Assembly (NCBI GenBank): GCA_026260175.1
Contig: JAKCWW010000051.1
Span: forward strand, 4,995 to 68,994
Length of the DNA: 64,000 bases
Reading direction: 5' to 3'
Source of the DNA: Reticulitermes lucifugus
Taxonomy: Eukaryota; Arthropoda; Insecta; Blattodea; Rhinotermitidae
Position 1 is the first letter of the stretch. Every line of letters begins with the position of its first letter. The notes below the pieces were generated by a model. That model was given only the letters and a program-made list of their open reading frames with translations. It did not search any database and had not been told where the DNA came from. This document shows, in pieces, positions 36,086-46,835 of this stretch. The translations under genes were made by a program, and so were the position numbers.

Positions 36086-37024
36086 GCTGTTCATTCATCA
36101 CCACAATTATCAAGGATGCATGAGCAGATTGGCTCCAATTAATCGATCGGGTTTTCAGTCATGTCTTGCACAGTACGTTCCATTGAAATTAGGCCTACTG
36201 TTGTGAAGGAAGGGGAAAACGCTTAGATTCTTGTTTCCATTCCCGAGCATGCCAACACCTCCTTCCTACTGCCCTCAGCATCAAACAATCACTTTTAGGT
36301 CAGCACAGTGACGACAGATACTAGACGATCTGTCGACGACAGGTAGCGAAGTAGAATTTCATTGTCTCTTCTAGTCCCTTGTAACAAGGCAGCTGAATTA
36401 TTGATGGTAGGCGTTTCCGTGGATGACAAAGCTTTGTTGCTTGGACTTGCTAAGGTTAGGACGGTCTGTCAGCAAAGTTCGCGGAATTCATTTGTCTAAA
36501 ACATATTCCTCTTCCCATTCTTCCTACTTTTTTTTGTCATCAAGTCTACTCATTGGAGGTTTCCCTGGACTATTTTCTCACCTCATCTCCTCTTCTTACA
36601 AAGATAAACGAACAGGAAAAGACGTGATACGTTGCAGCTCACGGGTAATTTGAAAATTCGAATAATTCCTGTACAAAGCAAATTACACCACGCAACACAC
36701 CCACGTGCAGAGGAGATGTGACACCTGTCTGGTCCTAAACAAGATACAGCAACTCAACACAAGAAACTGGCAACCTTTATCGTATTTGTCACCTTGTAAA
36801 GACAATTTCTGCAAGCTATGAAGTGTCATACATTAGGCAGCATATAAATACAACAACGTGAAGAGAAAGATGTATCTCACACAGCTTCTCGTCTTGCATG
36901 TGGTGAATTTATTACCAGCTAGGAAAGGAAGCTCTGAAGAACGAGACACAGGCAGCATTATTCGTGATGTCACACACCGTGTGAGATATGTATCCACAAA
37001 CTTAGTTACATTTTATATTATTCA
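36086..37024. other. No recognisable feature
   Basis: Only chance frames, such as 36423-36653, are present. Confidence 0.4.
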
Positions 37025-37270
37025 TACCGCGCATTGTCATCAATCAAACTTAAAATACTCAACCAACAAATGCACTCTTATTATTTTTTTAGATATTATA
37101 TATTATAATCCCTGTAAACCAGTCCAACATGTTTCGATCCCTTCCTGGGATCATCATCAGGGACACCTGTGACAGTATAAATTACATAAACTAAAACCAA
37201 CAATATAAGTACATATTAAAACTACAAAATGTATCAAAGATGGTTAAAATTGTATGCGATCACGTCGGGT
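37025..37270 (-). repeat. Repeat F copy B with well-formed hammerhead-like motif
   Basis: It aligns with copy A at 22010-22240. On the minus strand: stem I strand GTCC (37164-37161), CTGATGA (37160-37154), one unpaired T, stem II GATCCC/GGGATC closing a five-base loop, GAAAC (37135-37131), AT, GTT, then GGAC (37125-37122), which pairs with GTCC. All invariant core bases are present. A stem III of only one or two pairs is known for hammerheads carried by Penelope-like retroelements. The extra T at the base of stem II is unusual. Whether it cleaves cannot be told from sequence. Confidence 0.7.
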
Positions 37271-37413
37271 GGATCCCAGGTCTACAGTGTCTAGGACAGT
37301 ACTGTTCTACCCATCCGCATATATACAACCAATTCTCTCTACACGGTAAGATGAGAAATGAAAGTTTATGTCATCACAAACCTGAAGACATATAAGTTGG
37401 TCGAAGTATAATA

Positions 37414-37555
37414 TTAAAACGGATACGTGCGAGGCCGTTAACTGGATTATTCTAACTCGCATGGAGACCAGTGATGGGTTATTATGAATAAGGAATGGGA
37501 AATTTCTTGACTAGCTCAGCAACGGTCAGCTTCTAATAAGGATCACTTTTAGATT
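37414..37555 (+). mobile_element. LINE-G 3' end, copy 13
   Basis: GCGAGGCCGTTAACTGGATT, then CATGGAGACCAGTGATGGGT, then GGGAAATTTCTTGACTAGCT and AACGGTCAGCTTCTAATAAG match the C-terminal end and 3' tail of LINE-G. Confidence 0.75.
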
Positions 37556-37997
37556 GTGCAGGGCAGCTCCGTCCTGAAATGGCACAACAACTACTTAGAT
37601 TATCACACGTAAAAGCGATACATGGTATAACACGACAAGCTCGAAGCACAGTGCTGGAAATGTCGCTAAGAAAATAGTCCACAGGGTAACTTTGAAGTGA
37701 CCGCTATGTTCAAACGCGTGGTGGGCCTCAGGAGACAGATGAAAGTTTAATGAGGACTTCAAACAAGTAACAGAGGCCCGTGGTGGTTCTTGGTAATTGC
37801 CAGTGAAGAACAGGCAACGCTAACACAACACCTCACGGCCACTTGGCCACAAACAGCAACCACACATCTGTTCTTACAGAGATCACAGAAGCGTCTCACT
37901 GATAAGTTCGAACATAATCCTAGATGGATCAGCTTAGTAAATATGATGATATTAAAACACATGTTTATCATATTCATCCCTCCGTGTATTTATACAC
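37556..37997. other. No recognisable feature
   Basis: No frame or repeat was recognised. Confidence 0.4.
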
Positions 37998-38257
37998 GAA
38001 CAATAACAGTCGAGCACAACTAGTATATTCATTTTAAAGAAATTAGCTACACGTTTCGGCTTTCTGTATATAAGCCATCACCAGGCTGTATAGCAATTCA
38101 AAGATCTAATTTACGATATGTACATTTATACACGTTGTATACTGGATCTCTGAATTATTTACAGCCTGGCGATGGCTCACATGAAAAGCCGAAACATGTA
38201 GCTGAGGGTTTTTTAAATAAATATACTATTTGTGCTCGTCTGTTAACGTTATTGTTC
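37998..38257. repeat. Repeat F copy C: 260-bp palindromic element with ribozyme-like core in both arms
   Basis: The arms (about 37998-38090 and 38165-38257) are inverted copies of each other, starting GAACAATAAC and ending GTTATTGTTC. Each arm holds the F-type core: in the right arm CAGC, CTGGCGA, stem II GGCT/AGCC, GAAAC, AT, GTA, GCTG (38162-38204), with CAGC and GCTG able to form stem I. The left arm has the same on the minus strand with CTGGTGA. The fourth core base is G where active hammerheads have A, so activity is doubtful. A SINE-A copy lies about 15 bp downstream. Confidence 0.75.
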
Positions 38258-38267
38258 ATTAAAGCAG

Positions 38268-38532
38268 ATGTTAGCCGATCCCGGTGGCCGTGCCGTCTAA
38301 GGCATAGGTCTGCGGCCGCTTGATTGCCGGTTCAAATTCCGCTGAGGGCATGGATGTTCGTCTCTTCTGTTTGTGGTGTGTTGTGTACGTAGCGGCCTGT
38401 GCGACGAGCTGATCACTCGTTCAAAGGAGATCTACCGGGTGTGTGTGTGTGTGTGTGTGTGATCTAGAAACCTCAACAATGAGGCAGCCTAGGCCCGATT
38501 TGGGCTGTTGTGCCACAGAAAAAAAAATGTTA
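38268..38532 (+). mobile_element. SINE-A copy 3, full length
   Basis: The head GCCGATCCCGGTGGCCGTGC starts at 38274, with a mutated B box (GGTTCAAATTCC). The body holds GACGAGCTGATCACTCGTTC, a GT microsatellite (38439-38460) that has expanded inside the SINE, and CTCAACAATGAGGCAGCCTA, ending in an A run. A short 6-bp duplication ATGTTA lies at 38268-38273 and 38527-38532. Confidence 0.93.
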
Positions 38533-38734
38533 AGGAAATGGAACGTGTGAGTCTGGGCTGTAACTTGGCGCCTCGGGATTGTGTCCAGTGGCGATGTCTA
38601 TGAACATGGAACGTATGGGTTCCATTGACGGTGGTAAAAAGCTGAGCAGTCATCAGCTTCTCAATGAAGACTCGATGCCATGAAAATGGTTTGTTGGTCA
38701 TCAGTCTCTAGAGGAAATACTGCTAATCTACCTA

Positions 38735-38925
38735 AATGGGAGGATAATATGAACCTGATCTTAAGAAAAGCGGTGTAAGTACGTTAAGTGGATTGAACAG
38801 GATGAAAACAATGGTTCAATGGCGGGTTCTTCCGAACGGTCCGGATCCTTATAAGAAATGAACTTGTTCACCAGCTGATAGGTCTATCAGTTCTTCACGA
38901 AAGATGGTAGCATGGAATTAACGGA
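38735..38925 (+). mobile_element. LINE-G 3' end, copy 14
   Basis: TGGGAGGATAATATGAACCT translates as WEDNMNL, followed by GTGGATTGAACAGGATGAAA, ATGGTTCAATGGCGGGTTCT and the tail GAACTTGTTCACCAGCTGAT. An additional fragment (GTGTCCAGTGGCGATGTCTA, about 38580) may belong to another LINE-G copy just upstream. Confidence 0.8.
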
Positions 38926-40385
38926 CTTATTACTAGCTAGCCTATCGTGTTTTTCTTCGGTCTGTTCATGAGCAGAGAGAACAGGAGAGTACATCGGAAA
39001 TGCTCTAGAGATTGTAATCGGAAGGCACCCGGTTGAATGTCGGTCACGTTACTAACAAAGCTCATTCCCTTCCAAGCCAATGTTGGTACCGTACCCATAA
39101 ATAGGCCAAGACTACCTACTCACCATTCAGCCATTTTGCTTACTCCACCTGTACAAAATGCATGGAGGTGAAACAGAGTTGTTAAATAATCTAAAGACAG
39201 AGTATTACGTACATCACGACATTATGTACGCCCACCCACAGTGACGTCGCATCATATTTACTCGTGAGGTAGTTAAAATCTCGACACCCATTATTTTAAT
39301 GATTTTAGTAAATTTTCTCAGTACCTCTGGCAAATGCTGAATAGATATCTTAATCTATGACATGGCCACTTTACCTAGCATTTCATAATCATTATAGGCC
39401 TACCATACCTCACTAAACTTTATACATCCTTTGTAGTTGATGAAGCATTGTAAAGTAGCCTGAACGTTTGGGGTTAAAGTTATTTTCATTACAGACACGT
39501 GATAGGTATTTTACATCGATTAACTTCTCTAAATTTTTTTGCACTTTCAATAGCCGTATTACGAAAGCGCACTGTAAGAACAACGCAAGTATATAATTCC
39601 AATTTGCATTTCGACGTACATTTTTCGTCACGATCCGATAGCTCGTAGCAGAATGACACGTACATCAACACGTGAGCAAGTAAACCCGTTAAGAGGTAGG
39701 ACTATCATCGTTGCATGAAGTCCGTTAATGGACACGACATGGCCGATGAAACAATCGTATCAGAGTTTACACCTCTGAACCGCCACAGGCACAGATAAAA
39801 GCTACAACTGGAACAGCTCAGACAACAGACAGACACTACATTTCCCTTGTACAGAGACAAGCCTTTGTCAGGAATTAATTCCCTCGCAGTAGTTACAGAA
39901 CGAAAAATGCCCGGACGACTACAATAATCGCTGTAGACGTAAAGTACAGTCCTGTTATTTTATGGTGACCACTATCCTGTGCGACAGGAGAGGTAAGATA
40001 AAAGTAGTAGCGCAGGGCATGTCAGTGTGCGCAACATAAGCAAACGAAGCAACAGCACAGCTATAGCTCTGATGGGAAATACTAACCGTTAAATGTCTGG
40101 ATATATACTGAAGTGACATCACTTCTCCACAGCGTCCAAACCGGCTCTGAGGCACACTGGCGTAAAAACGCATATGACCATGGGAAGTTTACAGAGACGG
40201 TTGGAAAAGTACAATGAAAGCATATGATTCAAAGCCACGCAGTATGCACAGGATAAAGCTCACAATATCACATGTCTGCTTTCTAAAATTATCAGGATAT
40301 ATACAAAACGTTTTTACCAGTTGGTGCGACACGTGGTACCTTAACTTCAAGGTCAGAGATAAATTATAGTCCTAAATATCTGAAA
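38926..40385. other. No recognisable feature
   Basis: Only short frames are present (39413-39671 minus, 39955-40173 minus), with nothing I recognise. Confidence 0.4.
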
Positions 40386-40519
40386 GCCGATCCCGGTGGT
40401 CGTGCGGTCTAAGCGTGGACGTGCGGCCGCTCGGTTGCTGAGATCGCGGTTTCGAATCCCGCTGAGAGCATGAATGTTCGTCTCTTGTGTTTGTTGTGTG
40501 TCGTGTAGGTAGCCACTTA
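40386..40519 (+). mobile_element. SINE-A copy 4, 3'-truncated
   Basis: The head GCCGATCCCGGTGGTCGTGC and a one-base-expanded B box (GGTTTCGAATCC) lead into GTTTGTTGTGTGTCGTGTAG, where the match ends. The distal half is missing and LINE-G sequence follows within a few bases. Confidence 0.92.
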
Positions 40520-40524
40520 GTGTG

Positions 40525-40745
40525 GTCAAGACGACGAAATCCGCAACGTTACACTGCACTGGTCATGTGGCTCGGAAGGCGAAGACCACTAAGAATGCGT
40601 GTGGAATTTTAACAGGAAAACTTCTTCGCAGTCCGACAAGGAGCAGTTTATGCAGCAGCGTTTAGGGGGACGGGTTGTAAGAATCGGAGGTGGATGGAAC
40701 TCAGGATCGTGTCCAGTGGCGGGCTCTGGAAAAGCCGTCTGAACT
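40525..40745 (+). mobile_element. LINE-G 3' end, copy 15
   Basis: CACTGGTCATGTGGCTCGGA corresponds to the WAGHVAR codons. Next come GTGGAATTTTAACAGGAAAA, GGACGGGTTGTAAGAATCGG, AGGATCGTGTCCAGTGGCGG and GCTCTGG. Many substitutions and frame breaks are present. Confidence 0.65.
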
Positions 40746-41264
40746 ATTTGTTACTTTCTTCTTATTGTATGACAACACTGAACAGCAGATAAGTTCGTAC
40801 TGCGACATCACGTTGCAATGAGAGACGCATTCATCTTGACACAGTTGGGAGTTGACAGAGGGTGACTGTAAACAGACATTAGTCAAATATAATGGTAAAT
40901 GATGCTCAGGCATAAAGCAGACTAGGCAGTTTCTTAACGCCAGTTTGGCTTCTGCCACAGAAGTACGACATCCTTCACCGGTACAACTTACCGTTTCAAT
41001 CCCCCCCTCTAATTGAGTTCCCTTGTTTAATGAAGCACAATTTTGCTTTCTCCGGTAGTTGCTGGTGCTGATTATAACAGACACAGACCGACAAACATCC
41101 ACTTACAAAGCAACTCCCTAAGTTGTCTCATATATTGTTCGTGTTATGATCCTGTGTTTCTAATACTGTGTAAGGTGGTGGTTTCGGTGGGTTGCGATGC
41201 TTTCCGTTCAGCTATTAGAAATTACGTCTCCCGGTATGTCAGATTCAGAATTATTTCCAGAATA
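40746..41264. other. No recognisable feature
   Basis: Chance-length frames on both strands, none recognised. Confidence 0.4.
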
Positions 41265-41425
41265 ATTAATCCTTTAAACATATGGCTAATCCGGAAAGCC
41301 GGAAGAGTCATCTTGCGAGACCTAAGCATAGATGGCATGACAATATTAAAGCGAATCTGAAAAAAGTAATATGAGGGTGTTGGGTGGATTCATCTGGCTC
41401 AGGACAGGGATAACTTGCGGGCTCC
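41265..41425 (+). mobile_element. LINE-G 3' end, copy 16
   Basis: GGAAAGCCGGAAGAGTCATC, GCGAGACCTAAGCATAGATG, GCATGACAATATTAAAGCGA, GTGGATTCATCTGGCTCAGG and ACAGGGATAACTTGCGGGCT follow the LINE-G order: RPRxRWxDNIKxxL, WIxLAQDRD. Confidence 0.85.
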
Positions 41426-43020
41426 TCAATTTTCCTGCTAAATTCTACACATCTCTCATAGATCTTATAAGTGCCACATACTCTGCCCATCTCATCCTCA
41501 ATTTAATTGGCACTTAGACCTATGTAATACGCAATTACCTTTTCAGTGCCAGTACGCTATGAACACTTCTGCTTCCTCGTGGAAGCATATGCGAGTTGAA
41601 AACAACTGGTTTAAGTGCAATCAAAATTTCTCCCTACAAGCTGTTACGCTCAGGAGAATTATTTTTCATCGGTTCAGCTGCAGCAAATTGTCATAAGAAA
41701 TAAGACTAAGTCCGAGGCTTTGTTACAGTCTGCACAAGGTCAGCGAATGCAATGGTACGCGGCAACAAAACATCCAGAGACGTGCCCTTTCAGTGGATTA
41801 TATTAAGAAGGGTGTTTCCTCATTGAACGTGAGGGTTTGTGTCTGTTGGGGATGCAGTGGCCAGCTATCCTGGGTTTAGACTTGTCTCCCTGTCAAAGAC
41901 CGCCACCCCACTCCCGTACACAAACAACTTTGCTGTGTGCTTACCCACAATTCAACAACGACCACAATAATGGAGACAGCCACCACTGTGTCTACATGCT
42001 GTACAATTCACGCCAAAAATAATAATGATCGTTAAGTGAAAACAGATACAAGAATAAAACATGTTTATTCACAACAATAGAGTCCTCTTCCCATTTGGAG
42101 TGTACAATTTCGATATCAGCTCCGTTTGTAGTTAAAAATGTGCTACAGCCAACCTGTAATTCAGCTGTTGCCATATGCAGTCCAACGTGTCTTGGGCAAG
42201 TAACTGCAGATGTATCGTCCGATGTTGTCACTGCAGTTACTTCAGCGACAACATTCGTGCAGCACACAACACGACGTTTACAGAACTCCATAAAATAAAA
42301 TCTACTGGACTGAGATCGGTGAAGGGGAATCCCACGAAATCGGTCCTTCTATACCCACACTCTTATTCGGATCTGGGCATTCAGCAACCTTCACACAACA
42401 AATATATAATATGTACCTTTTTTCACCCGACGTAAACACTATGCACCTCGAAACACATTCAGTCTGCAAGTCAGCTGTTGCCATGTGGCATACTTTCCGA
42501 GTATAACAGGCAATGAACTGGAACATAAAACTGAAACTCAGGCCAGCAACAGTCCGCCTGGTGTATTAAATACGAAACCAATCACGGTGTTGCGTAAGTC
42601 AATAGCAAGTTACTGAATTACGCTCTTCCAATTGCATATGTTGCACACCGTCGAGGTGGAAGGATGAAAACGCAACAGCACAGCTTATGGGCGACAGTCC
42701 TGGCATATTTGAAGGTATTATTCCTGCCATCGACGCGACAAAATTATGAATAAACTGCAGTAAAAGTGAAGGTTCCAGAATAAGACTTCAAGCCGAGTAC
42801 CTCTCGTGCGTATGGTCAGATACTTGCTTCCGCAATGACTACTTCTCACGGTTGTTTGAAATGGTGAGCTCAATTAAACTTATTCAACAGACAGACCCAA
42901 CCTCAAGTATACGATGCGAAGTGACTCCCAGGAATTCCATGCCTGATGTCGATAATGCCGATGTTCTGTTACATATGATGCAAATATACATTAAGGAATA
43001 TATAAGTCATGTTTGTTTTG

Positions 43021-43024
<4 letters not shown>
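41426..43024. other. No gene; local short duplication
   Basis: CAGCTGTTGCCAT recurs at about 42165 and 42473, hinting at a decayed local duplication. No frame in this stretch is recognised. Confidence 0.4.

Positions 43025-43069
<45 letters not shown>
43025..43069. repeat. (GT)n microsatellite
   Basis: About 22 uninterrupted GT units, explaining the Val/Cys repeat in any frame read across it. Confidence 0.97.
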
Positions 43070-43072
<3 letters not shown>

Positions 43073-43967
43073 TTTCAGCACATTCCATTTCAAGTACTGA
43101 ATACAGAAGTTTCTCTTCTACTGTTTATTATTCTATGACAATTGTTGCAATTCTGTCCATAGTCTTGGCATCAAGATATAAATTTTCCTGTTCTCTGTAC
43201 TACCTGAAATTACTAGAATCATGAGGTTTACTGGCTGTTTCACTCAGGCGGAACAACAGACTGCTGATAAAGCGAGCTAAGAGTGGCATTTGAATAACTT
43301 TCGTACAACTCTTCGGGAAGGAGAAGAGGACAAAGTACAGGCGACAAATAACTGAATTAAAGATCCATACATGCTTAACACAGGGTTACTGATCACATGG
43401 GTCATACAGGGCCACATGATATTAAAACAGGCTCTGTTCCTAAACACGGCCTTAAGGAGGCTTGCGATACGGATGAATGATATTAGTCTGTGAGCACTAA
43501 TAATCAGAAGGGAATTCGAGAGATTTCCATGGTGAAACGACGAATACTGGTCAACCAACACGGGCTTGCAGAACCCTGCAGAGTCGTACTGTAACACAAC
43601 TACCTCGAAATATACACGATGCTTGAGGCCCGTCTTGTGCCCCAAACATCAATGTTTGCATACGCTATGGAACAAAGGCTGAAGTTTGAGAGACAGAAGG
43701 GAGCAAAGAAAAAAGAAAGAGAAAAAAGGAGCGAAAAATGGATAAAAAATAAACAGTGGAAAGATCTGAAAGGACAAGCATGATACAGCAACAGTGATCT
43801 AGCCTAAGTTTCACACAAGAACACAAAGTTCTAACGCACTATTTGACACTTCTACAGCGCTGATGGCGACGATTCTGGCCGTCCTGGATTCTATGCTGTG
43901 TAGGGGGTAGACCTATACATTCCGATGTTTCGAAAGGTCTTCTAACTCTAGGTCCTGTGACCTAACA
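43070..43967. other. No gene; polypurine tract at 43679-43762
   Basis: The A/G-rich block around GAAAGAGAAAAAAGGAGCGA is the third such tract in the window. A minus-strand frame of 122 codons (43277-43645) is unrecognised. Confidence 0.45.
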
Positions 43968-44020
43968 ACCCTTGAAGATGAAGGCGGTACGTTCCTTCGA
44001 CACGCTGGGGCCACCAATCA
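43968..44020 (+). repeat. Repeat E copy 6 (core only)
   Basis: CCCTTGAAGATGAAGGCGGT, ACGTTCCTTCGACACGCTGG: the E core, with GAAAC changed to GACAC. Confidence 0.65.
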
Positions 44021-44924
44021 ACAGCAGTAACAGACGACACGAGACGTAACTTACTTGCACAGAACACTTACCTCCACGAAAGAACTGTGACTCCAGCATA
44101 ATAGCTCTGTACTTCAAGTCATTCCTCGCAACCTTCCACAGATCCCGAACGCTCATTTTAATCTCCATACGAGGCTCACCACTGCGCCCACTCTCGAACA
44201 CTTATATCAAATCCACCCTATTTCTTGAATATCCATTCTAATATAATTCAGCCACCATTTTCCATCCAACTTCACGACGCAATTTTGAACGTATTTCTGA
44301 TCTCCCCAAGCGTGCTACATAAGCGGTCCATTACTACCTAATTGTAAGTATCACCCTAAATTTATTTCGTAGCTTCTCATTATATAATTCTGCGCATCGT
44401 GTGATACAAATTCTCATTGAGCCTACGTGTGAAGTAACAAGGCATTATGTGCGCAACTATATTAGGTTTCTAACTTCAATGGGCCCGATAAGTTACAATT
44501 ATAGCCAGTGCATCGCTCGACATTTACTGATTAACATGCCCGTTCGCTTGTTGGTCGTTTCAACAGCGAGGTGGGCCCACAACTGCCCTCCCTCACTGCA
44601 CAAACAGATCATATTACACAAGCGACCGAAGTTCAACGTTTGCCTCCTGAACAAAGAACTGCGATGTTCCACACAAACAGGGGCCGTGCGATTTGAGCGA
44701 AGCTCAGGAATCATGAGCACGATATCACGACGAACTGTAACTATACTGGTTGTACACTGTCGAATGCAAGGTCCGTGAACATGTATTAGGGGGATTGTGG
44801 AAATACTCGCGGTCTATTTTAAGACATGTCACTCCACTTCCCTCGAGGGACTGAAGAATATGAGGGCATGAAACAGAATAGCACACCAGTTACAATAACG
44901 ATGCACGACTGCGGTACAAGAGCT
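44021..44924. other. No recognisable feature
   Basis: A plus-strand frame of 125 codons (44401-44778) has no recognisable domain. Confidence 0.4.
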
Positions 44925-45232
44925 ATCCCATCACAGGCCTGGACAGGCCCTTAGGACTCCAGGAGGTTGAGGCTCCCAGGATTTCTAGACAATCGGCACA
45001 TGAAAGCGGTAAGGTTGTCAGCCCTACGCACCAGCCGCCTCTACCCCCCAGGAGATACTCCTGATAAGCCCTACTCATTTCTGTTACAGGCTAAGTCGAA
45101 CCCACGGCCATAGTGCGGCCGGAAGGATTAAGTCAATGAAAAATCCCAATTTCCCCACCGGGAATCGAACCCACCACCTTCCAGCTTGTAGCGCACTGCC
45201 TCAACCAACTGCGCCACCGCACCGCGTACCAC
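44925..45232 (-). mobile_element. SINE-B copy 1, full length
   Basis: On the minus strand the tRNA-like head GCGGTGGCGCAGTTGGTTGA and B-box region GGTGGGTTCGATTCCCGGTG lead into TTTCATTGACTTAATCCTTC, CTGTAACAGAAATGAGTAGG, GGCGGCTGGTGCGTAGGGCT, GTGCCGATTGTCTAGAAATC and GGGCCTGTCCAGGCCTG. It is the only uninterrupted SINE-B copy here and serves as the reference for the gapped copy at 60404. Confidence 0.93.
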
Positions 45233-45284
45233 AACGCCTACAGTACCCAAGCTTAAATTTCAAACAGGATTGTACAAGGGTAAC

Positions 45285-45588
45285 GTAAAGTAGTTCCTGT
45301 CCTTAATTGAAGCACCACGCCATGAAGGCGTATGGGAGTGAAGGCACGCTCCACGCATTATTAACCTCGACATTAAAGAAAGGTAAGTGGTCAGCCACGC
45401 GCTTCGGCCTATTTACTCCCGAGGAATAAGGTTCCCTGTTCGATGGTATAGGAGACTGCGTGGGCCTCACAGCAGATGTGGATGTTTTAGCGAAGTAAAA
45501 AAAATCTTTCCTCTGGCGGGAATCGAAAGAAGATTCCGTTAAGATCGTACATATTCACTGCACAGACTGAGCTACCCCGACCGCCTCC
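45285..45588 (-). mobile_element. SINE-C copy 3
   Basis: On the minus strand: head GGCGGTCGGGGTAGCTCAGT, B-box region TTTCGATTCCCGCC, then CGCAGTCTCCTATACCATCG. The tail shares GCCTTCATGGCGTGG with the intact copy at 53084. The first third has diverged most. Confidence 0.8.
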
Positions 45589-45694
45589 AGTTAATACCGT
45601 ACGCAATGAAATCAATAAAGGGCCCACCTTTCTGCCTAGGGAAAATAGGTGCTTTTCACACAATCACGATTTATAACAAACCCCGTGACTAGAC

Positions 45695-45930
45695 CTATTA
45701 GTCTGACATAAACCTCGACTTCGTCGAAGGCCGCAGTCGAACGGTATGGCCCCTCCTTAGTTCGACAGGTTCTCGATTCAAACCTCTGCCCAGAAATCAG
45801 TTATCCTGATGTTTTCGCGTGCTTTTTATCAGTCGCTCCGGAAAAACGCCGGGAAAATACCTGACATCACGTTACAATACCCTTGGACTATCGGTCCTGA
45901 CAGCTTCAGATCTTATAGTGTATACAGTAC
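45695..45930 (+). mobile_element. Probable SINE-D-like element, copy 2
   Basis: GGTATGGCCCCTCCTTAGTT, then GTTCTCGATTCAAACCTCTG, resemble a tRNA-like head with its B box. CCGGAAAAACGCCGGGAAAA parallels GCAAATGCCGGAGTAG of the copy at 13186. Boundaries and family membership are uncertain. Confidence 0.5.
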
Positions 45931-46649
45931 CTCAGGTTACACCACGCCCGCTTCTTTTCTCCCTTCTAATTAATTATTAATTAATCAGAATACCGTTCCA
46001 TGCTATACAAGCAAGTAAAAGCGTCATTAAATAGCCCAAGAAGAAGTAAATATATACTCTCTCATCTGAAATGTGCCCGTTTTTCTGCAGCCCTACGGGC
46101 TATGGTTTTCAGCATTATACAAAGAAAGCGTTGTTCTGTACATTATTGATCTACGAAACAGACTTGTCTTCACGCATGAACAAATTCAAGTACAGTACGT
46201 TCGTACTGTGTTGACTACTGGTTACAATTCTCTCCATGCAGCTACTGAGCTTAATAATTAAGCATCACAATAAAATGAGCATAAACTGTGTGCTATTTCT
46301 GGATAAACTTTCGAATCCTTGCTAACAATTCAATACTCTGAATAACGTTCTTCCATCTGAATGCTGCATTAAGCAGCAACAGTGGGTCTGATTAACGCCA
46401 AATGTAAAACGGTGCAGGAGAACAAGCATCATGCTTGGAGGATGTTGGATACCTCATCTTATAGTGGATTAGAGAGAATCCCAGCGTTTGTACACTTTCA
46501 TACTTTCAACGTGCAGCACTGCAGCTGATTCTCTGAATGGGGCACAGAATCGTATGCCAGAAGCATAGGTATCAAATTAATTTTATCAGCGGTAACATAC
46601 TTGCAGTTTCGCAACAGCACTCTGCGAACAGGGATGTCTAATTACATGA
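45931..46649. other. No recognisable feature
   Basis: AT-rich sequence with a small TTAATTA palindrome near 45968 and only chance frames. Confidence 0.4.
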
Positions 46650-46835
46650 AGCAGAATCTTTTACAAGCTGACAGTCGCTAAGACGAACAAGAAGTTGCAT
46701 GTCTTCTAAAGAATTATAATTGTTATCACGATGTTAACACTATCCTAAGCCAGTTCAATCCACATCAAATATTTTGAGCTCACATTTTAATATTATCCTC
46801 CTACCTGCGCCTAGATCTCCCAAGCAGTTTACCAC
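46650..46835 (-). mobile_element. LINE-G 3' end, copy 17
   Basis: On the minus strand, CTTGGGAGATCTAGGCGCAG, TAGGAGGATAATATTAAAAT and GATGTGGATTGAACTGGCTT match the RPRxRWEDNIK and WIxLA codons. TTAGCGACTGTCAGCTTGTA follows as the 3' tail. Confidence 0.78.

Noticed and set aside
36423-36653. 76-codon frame with a hydrophobic centre considered as a secreted peptide
   Set aside because: The hydrophobic part comes from a T-rich run, and there is no supporting context.
43025-43224. Frames starting with Val/Cys repeats
   Set aside because: They come from the GT microsatellite.
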